Below, in pieces: positions 46,462-58,915 of a DNA stretch of 64,000 bases (positions within the stretch are counted from its first letter, which is position 1; the number at the start of each line of letters is the position of its first letter). The translations under genes and the position numbers were made by a program. Origin of the DNA: Takakia lepidozioides (Eukaryota > Streptophyta > Takakiopsida > Takakiales > Takakiaceae); contig CM060733.1 of the NCBI GenBank assembly GCA_030704615.1, positions 62,001 through 126,000 on the forward strand. Direction: 5' to 3'. Below the pieces are notes generated by a model. It did not search any database. It saw only the letters and a program-made list of their open reading frames with translations, and was not told where the DNA came from.

Positions 46462-47376
46462 ATATTCTCATGATGTACTTTGTATACATCCAATTAATCG
46501 ATTGATGTAGCTTTTTTTCTTGTTGCTCGTGTGGGTTGCAACTTTGCATATGTGATCTAAACATACTTATGCACATGTGGACCAAATATGAGCTTGAACC
46601 AAGTTGATTCAATGGGTCATTCTAGTGTTGAACGGAGCTACGTGTCATAGAGACGGAAAATTGTGTTTCGCCTGCAGATGATTTTTTTTTTATCCCATTT
46701 TCAAGCCATATGCTTAATGATAGCATATGCAATGTGCGTGCAAAATTTGGGAGTAAACAAAAGTCATTTGGACCCATAACCAGATTTTGTTCTCTCATTT
46801 GCACTCCAAAGTTAAGTTATCCTCAACTTCATGCATTCTTCATAGAGAGTTTTGCAAAAGTGACCCTAGAAACACACTTATTTTTTTTCCATTTTTTTTT
46901 GTCCCATTTTTTGCATGGATGTAGTGGTGCAAAGCTTGATGTTACAGAACAAAATAGAGCTAAAAATAAAATCATTACGCCCCTCAAAACCACAATCATA
47001 TATTATCTAAATGCAAATTTTTATTTTAAATTCGATTTAATTCAAAATTGGTGTAAGGGTGAGTGCGTCGTTGGGGAGGCATTTTTTTATTTTGTTTATT
47101 TTGTTTAAATTTTATTTTATAACCTGCTGGATCTTTGTACAGGTGTTGCACACATATTTAAACACATGTAGGAAAAAATGAAGCTTGAGCCACATCCCTT
47201 TGTTGGGTGCAATGGCATGAGAGGATTTTCTTTCACATTAATAAACAAAAATTGGTTGATAGGGTGAATGCGTCATTGGGGGGGCAAATGATTTTGTTTG
47301 GGTTTGAAACTTCGCATGCGTGTACGTTGCGCACATACATGTAATTATTGAATGACATATTTGATGCACACACACA
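46462..47376. other. AT-rich spacer between the two CACTA genes
   Basis: No supported coding region. Contains T-rich runs and no clear promoter; the transposase gene starts somewhere near its right end. Confidence 0.6.
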
Positions 47377-48926
47377 TTGAAGGTTGTTGTTTGCATTTCG
47401 CTTATAATGAAGTGTATGGTTGCAAGGACACATTATAATATATATCCCTATGATATTTGTTCGTATCAGGACTTTGTCCATCCCTTCCCGGTCTTTTCTC
47501 TTGGCACCCCATCCGAAAACAACCCAAGTACATCAGGCGGGAGCCATGGGCGAGACGCCGCACCCACGGTACCGGCCATGAAGAGGGAACTCGGCCAATC
47601 GAATCCTGAAATGGCCCCCTCAAATGACATGGAGAGGGAGGCGAGAACTCCCTTGTACGAAGGGGCGAAAGTGAGTCGACTTTCAACAATCTTATGTTTG
47701 CCGATCAATCTTCAAATTCGATTTGGCATAAGTAATGTTGGGATGTCTGCCATAATGCGAACTATTGCAAACTATATCCTTGCTCCACACTTGTCACGAT
47801 CGCGGAAAGAGGCGCGCGAAGTCTTGGACTCTGTGGGGATGGGCTATAAGATTTTTCATGCATGTCCATGTGATAAAACCCTATACTACGGAGAGGATTC
47901 GCATCTCACCAAGTGCCCAAAGTGCAATAAAGACCGATATCGGGATGATGTCCAAGGGAAAAAAGTACCACGCAAGGTATAAGCGCCATTCCCCCTCGCA
48001 TGGAGATTACTTTCTTTAATCTTCTTAATGTATGTAAAGTGTATTCCACAAAGTTTAGGGTTTAGAGAGTAGTACTCATGCAAGATCTGATTGTGGTTTT
48101 GGAAGGAGTGAGTGAGGAGTGGAAGGAGCGACGTTCGGTTTTGACCATTCACACCCAAATGAGGGAGAGGCTGCATAAAGGGAAAGACATAAGGGTGTTG
48201 TATTATGTGTGCTAATGGGATGATTACATGTGGGGGGCGTGGGGTATTTCATCCTAGAAAATGCATTACTTTCCGATCATCCCGCGATTGAGGGCACAAT
48301 ACCGAAGCCCCGAATTGGCCAGACTCATGAGATGGCACGCCTCGCATCGGAGCCCCGCAGGAAAGGCGTGCGGGCCACAAGATTCACAAGCATGGAGGCA
48401 TATTGAAGAGATGTGGCATTTTCTCTTGGAGGACCCACGACATGTCCACCTCGGCTTCTCCTCGGATAGGGTCAACCCATTCTTTGTCCAGTCATGTAAT
48501 CATTCCACTTGGCCGGTGACCATGGTGAATTACAACATCCCTCCGTATCTTTCAATTAAAAAAGGCCATATCGTGTTGGCTGCCATTGTGCCAGGTGAGT
48601 GTACTCATTTCATGTTTATTATTGCATTAGACTTTACATTAAACTTATGATCTCTGACGCAATTCGGATGCAAGATTGATGAGTGACATAATCATGGAGT
48701 AAGACGTGTAATTCATTTTGTAGTATAGTTTGCATATTGATGGAGCATTGAAACAATGATGTGAATGTCTCATAGGGAAAAAACAAGTGACAAACATGGA
48801 CACGTACTTGCGACCTCTTGTTGATGAACTTAAGGAGCTATGGAGGGGGGTCCCGGCATTGGATGCTTCACTTGACCCTATGGCCGGACAATCTTTTCAG
48901 ATGAGAGGCATCTTGCTTTGGACAAT

Positions 48927-49650
48927 TGTCGCGGCCCTTGGCCTTGAGGGCAGGGGGGTCGGGACACAAGAGGGGCTGCCCCTGTGGTGGGGGCAGTGGC
49001 AGCGATAGGTATGGGGGGCTGAAGCACCCTTGAGTGCCCAAGGCACTCAAGGAGGCGGAGGCGCTCACTAGGTGGAGCCCCGCACACCGGGTTGCGGTGG
49101 GGGTGGTTCCACAAGGGGTGGTGGTAGCTTAGCGGGACTTAGTGGGGGTGGCATAGGACTCACCCTGGGGCGGAGACCTCGTGGTGGGAGTCGTGGAGAG
49201 TCTTGGGACTCATCACGGTCCATAGGGGCCGTGGTGGGTGGGCCAAGACTCACCGCGACTCATCACCGGGAGTCGAGGGTGTTCGTGGTGGTTCGCCATA
49301 AAATGGCATGGTTGTTTGTGAAACCCCCGCGGACAACTACAGAAGTATATATAGGGAGTAGTAACCCCGAGAACGGTGCAACCCCGTTGGTGACCAAAAA
49401 CTAGTGAGCGAGCGAGCGAGCCGGAAAGCGACCAAAGAGTGGGGAGCTGTTCCGGACTGCCAACTACCAAAGGGAATTCCGCTGGTTCCAAATCATTAGA
49501 GGGTTCTTTGGGAGATCAAAGGGGGACCGTTATGCCCCGGTGAGCAGCCGAAGCTCCAGGTTGGCCCGGCGGCCAGGTTGGGAGTTAGGCGCGCGCATCA
49601 AGCGAGCGACTATGACTTGAGGGGGGAGCTCACTGAAGTGAGGTGCGCGA
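48927..49650 (+). repeat. 5' LTR of second Ty3 copy, last two bases lost
   Basis: Starts TGTCGCGGCCC; TATA-like TATATATAG at 49346-49354. It ends in GCGCGA instead of GCGCGACA because of the primer-site deletion. Confidence 0.93.
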
Positions 49651-52600
49651 TCGTCCTTGGGATTGGCCTCATCATGGGGTCGGGCAAGCCAAAGCGAAAG
49701 TAGAACGACCCAAAAGATGATGATCCTGGTGAGCCCGATGGGGGCGACGTGTCACCGAGGCGGCCGTTTGAGAAAGCGATGCATGTTTCCAAAAACGAGG
49801 CTGCTCAAGAGCGGGATGAATCTGAGGAGTCGGAGCCTGAGGAATCCCTGAGAGCTCCGACCGACCAACAGATGTCTCCCATGCCGGCAGCCTTTTGGGA
49901 AGGGTTGTTGGCGCAATTTGGCGGGACATTAAAAGACGTGTTGAAGGCGGCTAATGCCACTTCCACTAAGGCAAAATTTAAGGTGAAGCCTAAGGAACCC
50001 GGCACCTTCGAGGGCGTCCAAAATCGGAAGGCACTCAATACCTGGCTCTTGGAGCTAGAGCAGTACTTCTGGGCAGCCAAGTTGAGTGATGAGGATCGGG
50101 TGGAAGTGGCTCCCACCTATTTGAGGGGCTATGCTCAACAATGGTGGCAGAAACACCTTCACAACCGAGGTCCAAGCCCGGAAACCTTGAATTGGAGTGG
50201 GTTCAAGGAATTGATGAAGAGGCAGTTTGTGCCCCTCAACGCGTCCTGGCTCGCCCGGGACAAGATGAGGAATTTGAAGCAAACAGATGACATTGGGGTA
50301 TATGTTCTTGCTTTCAATGTGCTGTTGCTCAAAGTCGCGGACATGGCAGAACCAGAAATGGTCTTCAACTTTGTGGCGGGACTGGCCCCATGGGCCAGGC
50401 GGAAGTTGGAGGAGAAGCCACCTAAGACTTTGAACGAGGCAATTGAGAGGGCTGAATGTTTCTCAGATGTCCCTAAGGGTGAAAGACAAGGCCGTACGGA
50501 GCTGAACCACAAGAAGACCCGGCGGGAAGGTGACTCCTTCCGATAGGAAAAGAAGTGGGATAGGCCACGCGGCGACAATGGCACGTGGAAATCAAAGGGA
50601 GGGCCTTCACAAGTCAAGGCGGCACCCGGTGTTTCGAAAAGAAAAGCGGGTGGAGCGGCTTATGGCGGACAGAAGACGACCTTTGATGGAGTGTGTTTCA
50701 ATTGCGGGGAGCCCGGGCACATGGCCAAGAAGTGCAAGAAGCCCCGACAATTGAACATGACTCGGGCGACCACAGAGCTGTCGGAAGATACCATCAGTCG
50801 CTTGGTGGAAGCGGTGGTCGCCAAGACTTGCAAGGTAGGCAAATTTTCTTGTGAGTTGTATCAGGAAACTGACGCCTTACGTAAAGGGAGTCAGTTATTG
50901 TTCGTGGATGGGATAATATCTGGAACTAACGTGTCGTTGTTGGTGGACACAGGAGCGTCGCACTCCTTCATGACACTGGCAACGACACAAAAGCTGGGAC
51001 TCCCGACAAGTGACGTGGGGGCCTCTATTGAGGTGCGTTCTGCCAAAGGAGAACCGCAATTGCGACAATGTTGGCGTTTGATGTTCCTCTTCAACTGGGG
51101 AGTTGGGAGGGACGTGAGAACTTCACCATCTGCGAGATCGATGGAGTGGATCTCATTCTGGGGATGACCTTTTTGAGCAAATCCGGAGCAGTCATAGATG
51201 GCCGCAAGAGAGTAGACACGCTGCCATGTGGGAATGGTGGCGAGGTCTTACGAGTGTCGGAGACGCCCAAACCCGTGGGAGGGCGAATAAACCTTCTGTC
51301 AGCAAGGGAGTGGGCCGTAGGGAGGCACACGAGCCCAGTTTTTGCTCTCATTAGAGAAGTGAAGGGAAAAGGCGATGGGGAGCCGAGCCTAGATTGGATC
51401 AAGGGGATTTTTGAGAAATACCAGGATGTGATGCCGGAGGATTTACCAAGCGACTTGCCACCACGAAGAGGAGTTGACCACAGGATTGAGGTGATACCGG
51501 GATCGGAACCGCCTGCCAAGGCGCCCTACCGGTTGAGCCACAGAGAGTTGGTCGAGCTGAAGACTCAGCTCAAAGATCTAATGTCAAAGGGGTACATCCG
51601 ATCGAGTAAGTCACCTTACGGAGCCCCGGTGCTATTCGCAGACAAGAAGGATGGGACGCTGCGGATGTGTGTCGATTACAGGGCTTTGAATAAGGTGACT
51701 ATCAAAAACCGGTACCTTTGCCAAGGATCGACGACCTTTTCGATCGGTTGGCAGGAGCGAAGTATTGCAGCCGGATCGATCTGCGCTCCGGCTATCATCA
51801 AATTCGAGTGGCGGAAGGAGATGAGGAGAAGACCGCGTGCAAGACAATGTATGGTTCATATGAGTTCTTGGTGATGCCTTTTGGACTCACCAACGCTCCC
51901 GCGACCTTTAGCACGCTGATGAACAGCCTTTTCCAGGAGTGGTTGGATGACTTCGTGATTGTGTACATCGACGACATTTTGGTGTATTCGAAAACAAAAG
52001 AGGAGCACCTGGAGCACCTCAAAAGGGTGTTCCAGAAATTGCGGGAAGGAAAGCTGTATGCCAAAGCTTCAAAGTGCGAATTCGGGGTCACAAAAATGGA
52101 GTTCCTGGGGCATGTGATTACACAGGATGGGATCAGAATGGATGACAGGAAGGTGATGGCAATCTTGGACTGGGAGCCTACGACTTCGGTCCCGGGAGTG
52201 CGATCCTTCCTAGGACTCGCCTCCTATTACCGGAAATATGTGAGAAATTTCGCCAAGATCGCGGGCCGCTGTCAGACCTTCTGTGTAAATCCAAAGTCTG
52301 GGCATGGAACACCTTTTGTGGCCAAGCTTTTGCTGAATTGAAGCAGCGGATGGCGGAAGCTCCTGTCTTGAAAATCCCGGAGTTCGATCGTCCGTTTGAG
52401 ATTCATACAAATGCGTCGGACTTCGCGATTGGGGTGTACTGATGCAAGATGGACGTCCAGTGGCTTACGAAAGTAAGAAACTGAATGAAGTGGAGCGACG
52501 GTGGCCGACGCACGAGAAAGAGATGAAGGCGGTGGTGCACTGTCTTGAGTTTTGGCACCACTATGTTGGTTCCAACCCAGTGAAGGTGTTCACGGACAAT

Positions 52601-54227
52601 GTCACGGTGAAGTATTTTGCCACGCAGCCCAAGTTGTCCCCAAAACAACTTAGGTGGCAAGATACTTTGGCGGTGTTCAACGTGGATATCCAGTACAAAC
52701 CAGGACGGGACAACGTGGTGGCCGATGCTTTAAGTAGAAAGCAACAGCTCTTGTTGGTGTATAAGGGCGAGACGACGCTCCAAAGGAAGATCCGGAAGGC
52801 TTGCCGGAAGGATGAGCTGGCGAAGTCCGTGATGCAGGACTTGAGGATGAGGGTTAAATCGCAGTTCCACTTGCAAAATGGACTGCTCCAGTATAAGCAA
52901 AAGCGTCTCTACGTGCCGAAGGGAGGGATCAGAGATAGCCTCTTGAGAGAATGCCATGATAGCCCGCTTGCGGGCCACGGCGGAGCCAGCGCACTGCGGC
53001 ACTCTTGAAGAAAGAGTATTTCTGGCCCAAACTGAGGGAGGAGGCAGAGGAGTATGTCAAGACATGCACCACATGCCAACAAAACCGGAGCGAGTACAAA
53101 AAGCAAGCGGGGCTGTTACAACCCTTGCCGATTCCAGAGGGGACTTGGGAAAGCGTCTCGATGGATTTCATGACTGCATGCCGCTGTCAAAAGAATTCGA
53201 TGCAATCATGGTGGTGGTGGATAGGTTCAGTAAAATGGGCCATTTCATCCCCACCAAGGAGACGGCAACGGCGCAGGAAACATGACGACTTTACTTTGCC
53301 CACGTCTTAAAGCATCATGGAGTCCCGAAGGATATTGTCTCGGACCGCGATCCAAAGTTTACAAGTAAATTTTGTAGGGCACTTTGGAAGAAGATGGGGA
53401 CGAGGCTGAAGATGAGCACCACCGCCTTCCGACCTACGACCGACGGCCAAACAGAAAGAGTGAATTCCGTAGTGAAGCAGATCTTGCGGAATTACGTGTC
53501 GGCAGACCAAACAGACTGGTGGAACACTTAGACGCGGCAGAGTTCTGTTATAATAACACAGAACACTCCGCAACGGGAGTTTCCCCTTTCGTATTGGTCT
53601 ATGGAAAAGCACCTCTGGTGCCGACAAGTTGGACCGCCCAGGACGTTGAGGAACCGGCAGTAGCGGCGGTACTGGAAGAACGCGAGCGTTTGTTGAAGCT
53701 CGCAAAGTACAACATTGCCAAAGCTAGGAAACGGTATGAAAGGCAGGCGAATCGGAAGCGGAGGGAAGTGAAGTTTGAGGCAGGCACGGAGGTCTGGTTG
53801 AACATCAAGAATTTCCGACTACCTCCGGAAGTGAGTCCAAAGTTCGTACCTCCGTATGCGGGACCCTTTCGCATCCGGAAGGTTATGAATGAGGATGTGT
53901 ATGAATTGGAGCTGCCGGCAAACAGCAAGGTGCATCCAGTATTCCACGTCTCCCTTTTGAAGCCTTACTTCAAAGATGAAGCGCGTCCGAATCGGCATCA
54001 AGTGTTGCGTCTGCCACCTGTGCTGTTGGATCATGAAAATGAACCTAAGTACGAGGTGGAGGCAGTACTTAAGTCGAGGAGGTTCAAGAACCGAGAAACA
54101 GAGTATCTCGTCAAATGGAAGGGCTATCATCATGTGGAGGCATCTTGGGTGTGCCTCAGAAATGGGAAACGCATCCGAGGCGGTTGCAGTTTTCGAAGGG
54201 CGACCTCAAAAGCGGAAGAAGCGTTGA
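49651..54227 (+). pseudogene. gag-pol: Gag-Pol polyprotein of second Ty3 copy, multiply disrupted
   Basis: The expected start ATG (49674) is followed after nine codons by TAG (49701-49703), where the sister element has CGG. A second TAG at 50544-50546 follows GDSFR. Segments: Gag 49749-50546, CCHC knuckle and protease 50691-51167 ([12 protein letters not shown]), protease end and RT start 51068-51720, RT with intact YIDDILVYS at 51718-52341, RNase H 52442-53008, integrase pieces 53005-53530, and integrase C-terminus plus chromodomain 53540-54227 (YLVKWKGYHHVEASWV). A two-base loss near 54148 shifts frame inside the chromodomain. Each break is visible by comparison with the minus-strand copy. 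Confidence 0.92.
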
Positions 54228-55133
54228 TGGGGACATCAACCTTGGAGCGTGGGGGAGGAAATGCATGCTTAGCCCGGCTTAGCTAGCTTAGGAATCTGAT
54301 TGCAAAAACTTGTATTGTACAAAAATTTGTTATAAAGGAAATGGGTTCCAAATGTTGTGCGTCCTATTTTGTTTGGAATGGTGATGCATGGTGTGGTTGG
54401 CTAGTGTGTAGAATGCATGCTATTTTACAAAAGTGGGAGAGGTAAATTGGGTTAATCGTGTGTTTGCGCAGTGCCAAAATCGGGTGACTCCCATCCAAGG
54501 GGCAAGGAAACTTGCGCCTTCTTTAGGAGTTCACGTGCTAGTGCGCACCTGGCGCGTGCGCATACTATAACTGCGCTACCGAGGGGGTTGCTTTGTAGTG
54601 CGGGCTAACGCGGAAGCTACGTGCTTCCGTTCACGTACTATAATCGTGTAGCCTCGGGACGAAGTCGTAGTGCGGCTTCGGCGTGTTCCCGTACCTCAGG
54701 CCAGCATTCCAAGGCGGACCCAATTGTAGTGATTGGGGCGCGCGGTTGGTTCAAGGTTATCTTCCTAGTCAAAGAGGGTTCGAGGTGAACCCTTGCTCAA
54801 GGTGATGCCAAAAGCGGCATCATGAGCGGTCGCAAGCAATGTTGTTGCAGTAAGGCGATTCGATCCTCGGGGAGGATCGTTCCTTGGCCTTGAAGTAGGC
54901 CAAGAAGAGTGCACTGGGAGGAGCTTGAGAGGCTCCACCCTTGGCCGGGACTTGGAGGAAGTCGGCCGAACTAGCTAGTGGAGAGTAGAGTCAAGTGTGG
55001 GGTTTGGTTCTTTGCCATGGGACGCCATGGTACGGAAACAAACTCCTTGATGTGGGACGCCACAACTTGGATGTTCGTTTCTACAAAATGGACAAGCCGA
55101 TGAGGACATCGACTCCCTGTTGGTAGGGGTGTG
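54228..55133 (+). other. Non-coding 3' region of the Ty3 element
   Basis: About 900 bp between the polyprotein end and the 3' LTR, shared in inverted order with 22627-23531 of the sister copy. The bases just before the LTR, GGTAGGGGTGTG, are the only purine-rich candidate for a polypurine tract. Confidence 0.8.
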
Positions 55134-55859
55134 TGTCGCGGCCCTTGGCCTTGAGGGCAGGGGGGTCGGGACACAAGAGGGACTGCCCCTGTGGTGGGGG
55201 CAGTGGCAGCGATAGGTATGGGGGGCTGAAGCACCCTTGAGTGCCCAAGGCACTCAAGGAGGCGGAGGCGCTCACTAGGTGGAGCCCCGCACACCGGGTT
55301 GCGGTGGGGGTGGTTCCACAAGGGGTGGTGGTAGCTTAGCGGGACTTAGTGGGGGTGGCATAGGACCCACCCTGGGGCGGAGACCTCGTGGTGGGAGTCG
55401 TGGGGAGTCTTGGGACTCATCACGGTCCATAGGGGCCGTGGTGGGTGGGCCCAGACTTACCGCGACTCATCACCGGGAGTCGAGGGTGTTCGTGGTGGTT
55501 CGCCATAAAATGGCTTGGTTGTTTGTGAAACCCCCGCGGACAACTACAGAAGTATATATAGGGAGTAGTAACCCCGAGAACGGTGCAAGCCCGTTGGTGA
55601 CCAAAAACTAGTGAGCGAGCGAGCGAGCCGGAAAGCGACCAAAGAGTGGGGAGCTGTTCCGGACTGCCAACTACCAAAGGGAATTCCGCTGGTTCCAAAT
55701 CGTTGGAGGGTTCTTTGGGAGATCAAAGGGGGACCGTTATGCCCCGGTGAGCAGCCGAAGCTCCAAGTTGGCCCGGCGGCCAGGTTGGGAGTTAGGCGCG
55801 CGCATCAAGCGAACGACTATGACTTGAGGGGGGAGCTCACCGAAGTGAGGTGCGCGACA
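55134..55859 (+). repeat. 3' LTR of second Ty3 copy
   Basis: 726 bp with complete TGTCGCG and CGCGACA ends; TATA-like motif at about 55553-55561. Confidence 0.95.
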
Positions 55860-58344
55860 ACAATGCATGATTATCCAAGTATATTATGTTCCCCATGAAC
55901 AACCCGCGTACATTCACTTGTCAATGCCGGATAATATCGATGAGGATTGGGATTGATTGAAGTAGCGACGACAGTCTTGTGCACCGTAGTGGGGTAGATG
56001 ACATTATGGGCCAGTCTTTGTGGGTGGGGATATATGTAGGACATGAAGATTCGCCATCTTCTAGATCCCATGCATATTGAGAAGAATGTCTGCTCGTCTT
56101 TTTTTCGGGTTCTTCATGGCACGCCGACAAAGAAGGGAGTGGCTGCAAAAGGAGATTATCTCGGTGTTAGAAAGGAGCTTGAGGAGCAGGGTCGCATGCG
56201 CCATCTATGGGCCGAACAAAATGGTGTGGACCCAAAGGGTGTTGTACGGTGGAAGTATAGGCGCGTACCTTGGCAATGGACAAAGGAGGAATACAAGAAA
56301 GTGATAGCCACCATAAGTGCTGTCCAAACACCAACTAGTTATGGGTCATCCCTCCGTACGAAGTTCAACGAAGAAGACGGGGTCCATGGTTTGAAGTCTC
56401 ATGACTACCATAATCTATTGCAAGACATCTTGCCCATTGCAGTACGTGGGACATTGACTCCCGAGGTTCGTGAGACAATCTATAGATTGGGAGGCTTGTT
56501 CCGGTGGATTTGCTCCAAAGAGTTGGAAGAAGCAGATTTTCCACGCATGAAGAAGGAGGCGGCAGAGGTAATGTGTATGTTGGAGATGCACCTTCATCCC
56601 TCCTTCTTTGACATCCAAGTGCACTTGGTAGTGCACTTAGTGGAAGAGGCTTCGATTGCCGGCCCCGTTCATTCTCGGTGGATGTACTTCCTTAGCGTTA
56701 TATGAAGACTTTGAAAGGATTTATAAGACAAATGGCGCATCCAGAGGGTAGCATGGCGGAGGGGTATACGTTGCAAGAAACTATGTTCTATTACATGGAG
56801 TACATGGCAAGGGTGGATGAGGAAGCCCATCGGATGTGGAAGGAAGATGAGGATGCACGAACCAATGACATCGTTTTGCCCAAAAAATCGAAGAGGGTAA
56901 AATTGCCGACCTTGGTGATTGAGCAAGCGCATGACTTTATACTGAAGAACACCCCATCCATACATGAGTGAGAGGCAAGATACAATAATCTTGTTCAGCA
57001 ACGAGAAGAGGAGATGCTTGCATGGAGGCGGAACCATCCAAGGCCGGATACTAGACACCCACGACGAGGAGCGGGCCGCCGGAATGTTCCTTCACAAAAT
57101 TTGCCCATGGAATTGCAGCCTCTAAGTTCATTCCAACAGTGGCTTCGGACTTCAGTTTATGACGCCGTTGCTCAAGGAGAGGTGGTTTCAGATTTGGTGC
57201 AAGACATTGCAAGGGGCCCCTCTCAATTCGCGACCTCATACACGGCGGTTTGGATTCACGGTCGTCATTTCCACATTCGTGCTCTTGACATGAAGCGCAA
57301 AACAACCTTTGATTCTGGCTTGTGTGCCACATATTGGCAAGACTACGTGTGGGGCAAGGGAGATACACAACCTGCTATGAGCAAACTTGAGTACATTGGA
57401 GAGCTTGAGACCATACTCCAACTTCAGTATACAAGGTACCAGCCTCTTCTCTTCAAGGGAAGGTGGTACCAGCCACATCTTGTGGGGCCCTCCGAAACAC
57501 TAGTGCAAGATGATTGTGGTTTCATGCGCGTCAATGCAGATAGGCTCAACCCTACTCATCGTCCCTCCGATGAGCCTTTTTCACAGCCTTCAGACATGGA
57601 GCAAGTTTTCTTCTCCGATGACAAAACAAGAGGGGGGAATTGGAAGGTGGTTGTGCATGCTCAGCCAAGAGGAAGAAGTATCTATCATGGTCTCGGATCT
57701 CCATGGGGTGAGGCAATTGCGGTGGATGGAGAGACTGGTCATAATGATGCTGATGATGGAGGTTGGGTAGAGGGGGTAGAAGAGGATGATGATGCCCCGG
57801 ACAATGCATCCTAGACCCTATATGATGAAGCTCTAGAAGATACGGATGTTGGAGAAGGAGACGAAGACACGACAATTGACAACGAGGTGGAGGATGATTC
57901 GGAGGTGCCTTTTGAGGGCCGGACCATTTATGACGATGACTCCGATGATCAAGAAGACTTGCAGCTTGATGAGAATGAAGAGGCTCCGGATGATGATGTT
58001 CAAGTTGATTAGACACAAAATCAAAGCTACATAACAATTCTCGCACCGAACTGGACCCATCCCTTCAATTGATTGTACATGTACATGCATATTGTACTTT
58101 ATTTCTATCATTGATCAAATATGGCTGTGGCTGGTAGTCTTTCAAGAAAGAAGGCAAAGGCAATGAATATGTTGGAGCAACACATACAGATCTGGTATCA
58201 AGAGAATTATCAAAATGAATGTCACAATCTACAAGAAGGTCCACAACAACAAGCTAAACCATAAAGAAAAACAAACACCCTACCCCAGTACCATATGAAA
58301 AAAAAAAAAAAACTAAGAACCCCCAAAGGCCCTAAACCTAAACC

Positions 58345-58915
58345 TAGAAAGCCCTGTCGTCGCTACCTGCGACCCCCACGCGTCGCCACTTGCGAGGCGG
58401 TTTTTAGGATTTATGAGGCCGGGGGTCGCAAACGGCGACGGCCAACCGTCGCAAACGACGACCTATTTTTTTGAATGGATTTATGAGGCATGGGGGGTCG
58501 CAAACGGCGACGGCCGGCCGTCGTAGGGGCCTTTTGCCCTTCATGCCACCATGCGATGGCCTGGCGTCGCAAGAAAGGGTTGCGATGAAATAAATGGCAA
58601 GAAAGGTTTTTTTTTTTTTCCGGCGTGCGCCGACCGGCCATCGCCAAAAAGTGCTGCCTTCTGCCCTTCGCTAGGGACGATGCTTGGGCGTCGCACGAAA
58701 GGGTTGCCATTTTCCCTTCATCACTCCGTGCGACGGCCAGGCGTCGCCGCCTGGCCCCGGCACCAGGTGGCGACCCGCGGGGTTTGGCTGCGACGGCCCG
58801 GCGTCGCAAACACGCTCCGCGGGGTTGGCATCGCACATTCGGCACCGCGCGGGGCGTGGGGGCGCGGCTGGTGTCGCAAACCCCCCCCCCCCCCCCCCCC
58901 CCATTTGTTGTAGTG
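58345..58915. repeat. Right subterminal repeats and terminal end of the CACTA element
   Basis: Many GCGACGG/CCGTCGC words (58350-58820), with palindromes such as GGCGACGGCCGGCCGTCG near 58505. A run of more than 20 C follows (58881-58902) and then the terminal CCATTTGTTGTAGTG. Open frames across this part are repeat artefacts. 58013-58344 is non-coding 3' flank of the transposase gene. Confidence 0.9.

Larger units (their letters stand above)
48927..55859 (+). mobile_element. Chromodomain Ty3/gypsy retrotransposon, second copy, nested in the CACTA transposase gene
   Basis: Bounded by ACAAT target-site duplications (48922-48926 and 55860-55864). Same family as 21901-28865 and nearly the same length. 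The two LTRs differ at about a dozen positions by eye, slightly more than in the other copy, so it is probably the older insertion. Gag has an early stop and the primer site is deleted, so this copy cannot replicate by itself. Confidence 0.95.
47377..58012 (+). pseudogene. CACTA TNP2-type transposase gene, split by a Ty3 element
   Basis: Exons: 47377-47979 (ISNVGMSAIMRTIANYILAP, IFHACPCDKTLYYGED, CPKCNKDRY; donor GTATAA), about 48255-48593 (YFPIIPRLRAQYRSPELARL, MRWHASHRSP, PVTMVNYNIPPYL; donor GTGAGT), and 48787 to the insertion point (TYLRPLVDELKELWRG, ending LLWT). After the Ty3 element the sense resumes as MHDYPS at 55863. Then come 56043-56705 (LLDPMHIEKNVCSSFFRVLH, then GLKSHDYHNLLQDILPIAVR, a DUF4218-like part) and 56702-56971 (MKTLKGFIRQMAHPEG) after a one-base frameshift. 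57014-57814 is a DUF4216-like part (EYIGELETILQLQYTRYQPL, FSQPSDMEQVFFSDD). An in-frame TAG at 57812 interrupts an acidic tail that would end at 58012. The gene is dead by insertion, frameshift and stop. Confidence 0.88.
44019..58915 (+). mobile_element. CACTA (En/Spm-like) transposon, ~8 kb, split by a Ty3 element
   Basis: The right end is ...TTTGTTGTAGTG (reverse complement CACTACAACAAA), followed by AGC. The left end reads CACTTAGGGG at 44019, preceded by AAG, or AGC if one C has been lost, so the left end is degenerate. Both ends carry clustered GCGACGGCCGGCCGTCGC-type subterminal repeats, typical of CACTA elements. The interior encodes a TNP2-type transposase and a SET-like protein, both on the plus strand. 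Without the nested Ty3 element it would be close to 8 kb. Confidence 0.85.
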
